This document shows positions 63,444 to 64,000 of a stretch of 64,000 nt of DNA, one piece after another. Numbering within the stretch: position 1 is the stretch's first letter; each line of letters opens with the position of its first letter. The stretch comes from Chitinophaga dinghuensis (GTDB taxonomy: Bacteria > Bacteroidota > Bacteroidia > Chitinophagales > Chitinophagaceae), in NCBI RefSeq assembly GCF_003259435.1, contig NZ_QLMA01000001.1, forward strand, positions 248,001 through 312,000, given 5' to 3'. The notes under the pieces were generated by a model that worked only from the letters and a program-made list of their open reading frames with translations, did not search any database and had not been told where the DNA came from. The translations under genes and the position numbers were made by a program.

Positions 63444-64000
63444 ATGAAAACCGATCAACCATCAGCCTCTATCTTCAACATTGCTGTCATCGTTGCTTCA
63501 CTGGGATATTTTGTAGATATCTATGACCTCTTGTTATTTACCATCGTCCGGGTACCGAGTTTAAAATCATTAGGGCTTCCCCAGTCAGAAATTGATGCGG
63601 GGGCAGGATTGTTATTGATAAACATCCAGATGGTTGGGTTATTGATAGGCGGTATTTTCTGGGGGATTTTGGGAGATAAAAAAGGGAGACTCAGTGTGCT
63701 CTTTGGCTCTATTCTCATCTATTCAGTAGCCAATATCGCTAATGGCTTTGTACATGGTATCAATGGTTATGTTCTCTGGCGCTTTGTGGCAGGCTTTGGA
63801 CTGGCAGGAGAGCTGGGAGCGGGTATTACATTGGTATCTGAAATTCTGCCCAAAGAGAAAAGAGGCTACGGTACCATGATTGTGGCTACAGTGGGGGTTT
63901 CTGGGGCAGTTGCAGCCAATCTCATTGCAAAAGCGGTGGGCGACTGGCGCATCTGTTACTTCATTGGGGGCGGTTTGGGCCTTGCTTTACTGTTGCTACG
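63444..64000 (+). CDS. MFS transporter, N-terminal part (cut by window edge)
   Basis: From the ATG at 63444 the frame stays open to the window end, giving about 185 residues. It has segments IAVIVASLGYFVDIYDLLLF, LLLINIQMVGLLIGGIFWG, the MFS motif GDKKGR after TM2, and LWRFVAGFGLAGELGAG as TM4. The sugar-porter/organic-acid symporter style (metabolite:H+ symporter) is suggested by DIYDLLLF and the glycine-rich TM4. Substrate not predictable from the visible half. Confidence 0.85.
   Translation, partial: MKTDQPSASIFNIAVIVASLGYFVDIYDLLLFTIVRVPSLKSLGLPQSEIDAGAGLLLINIQMVGLLIGGIFWGILGDKKGRLSVLFGSILIYSVANIANGFVHGINGYVLWRFVAGFGLAGELGAGITLVSEILPKEKRGYGTMIVATVGVSGAVAANLIAKAVGDWRICYFIGGGLGLALLLL

Overview
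The window is a chromosomal segment of a Bacteroidota bacterium, most likely a Chitinophaga-like member of the Chitinophagaceae. Support comes from a SusC/SusD pair with its ECF sigma and FecR anti-sigma genes, a PorV-like type IX secretion protein next to a protein with a C-terminal sorting domain, a fused alpha/beta E1 ketoacid dehydrogenase, promoters of the TAnnTTTG type (TACCTTTG or TATCTTTG), and a general lack of Shine-Dalgarno sequences. The species assignment is inferred from gene content and style only.

Layout. Positions 1-5100 hold the start of a probable mechanosensitive-channel gene (minus strand, cut by the window edge), glpD, and a four-gene minus-strand set (unknown protein, rdgB, thioesterase, nitroreductase). 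ilvE follows. From 6.6 to 37.2 kb runs the translation supercluster: rpsL-rpsG, fusA, then rpsJ to rplQ with secY, map, infA and rpoA. It is split in two places. Between rpsG and fusA lies a minus-strand surface-protein operon (small coiled-coil protein, T9SS-sorted protein, PorV-like barrel, Pro-rich secreted protein, long collagen-like protein). Between fusA and rpsJ lie a glycosyltransferase, a polysaccharide deacetylase, a small outer-membrane barrel and the most unusual locus of the window.

That locus (about 19.06-20.01 kb) contains four very short ORFs (20, 24, 22 and 28 codons). They encode leucine-rich hydrophobic peptides with a shared C-terminal pattern of two hydrophobic residues, any residue, Ser/Thr, then G-G/A-hydrophobic. 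Each is preceded at a fixed 22-27 nt by the same 26-31 nt element, GCCGAAAACCAG...GAGTAGGC, whose flanks can form a small pseudoknot. The two transcription units also share an upstream array of TGAAC/TGAAT pentamers with 9-bp spacing. A third such array lies upstream of the orphan response regulator at 57.49 kb. I know of no described family that matches.

From 37.3 to 46.2 kb come a zinc-ribbon membrane protein, carA with a hairpin-rich leader, an intergenic region full of inverted repeats, an aspartate-type aminotransferase, a DUF1573 protein, the fused E1 enzyme and a DUF3472 lipoprotein. From 46.2 to 55.5 kb, on the minus strand, are a HELGH metalloprotease lipoprotein, SusD, SusC, FecR and the ECF sigma factor: a nutrient-uptake system with its own regulators. 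The end of the window has a small HTH protein, a 2-hydroxyacid dehydrogenase, an OmpR-type response regulator, a nested inverted-repeat element (58.32-58.78 kb), a YebC-family protein, an APC permease, a DAACS symporter, a DedA protein and the start of an MFS transporter. I found no rRNA, tRNA, CRISPR array or transposase gene.
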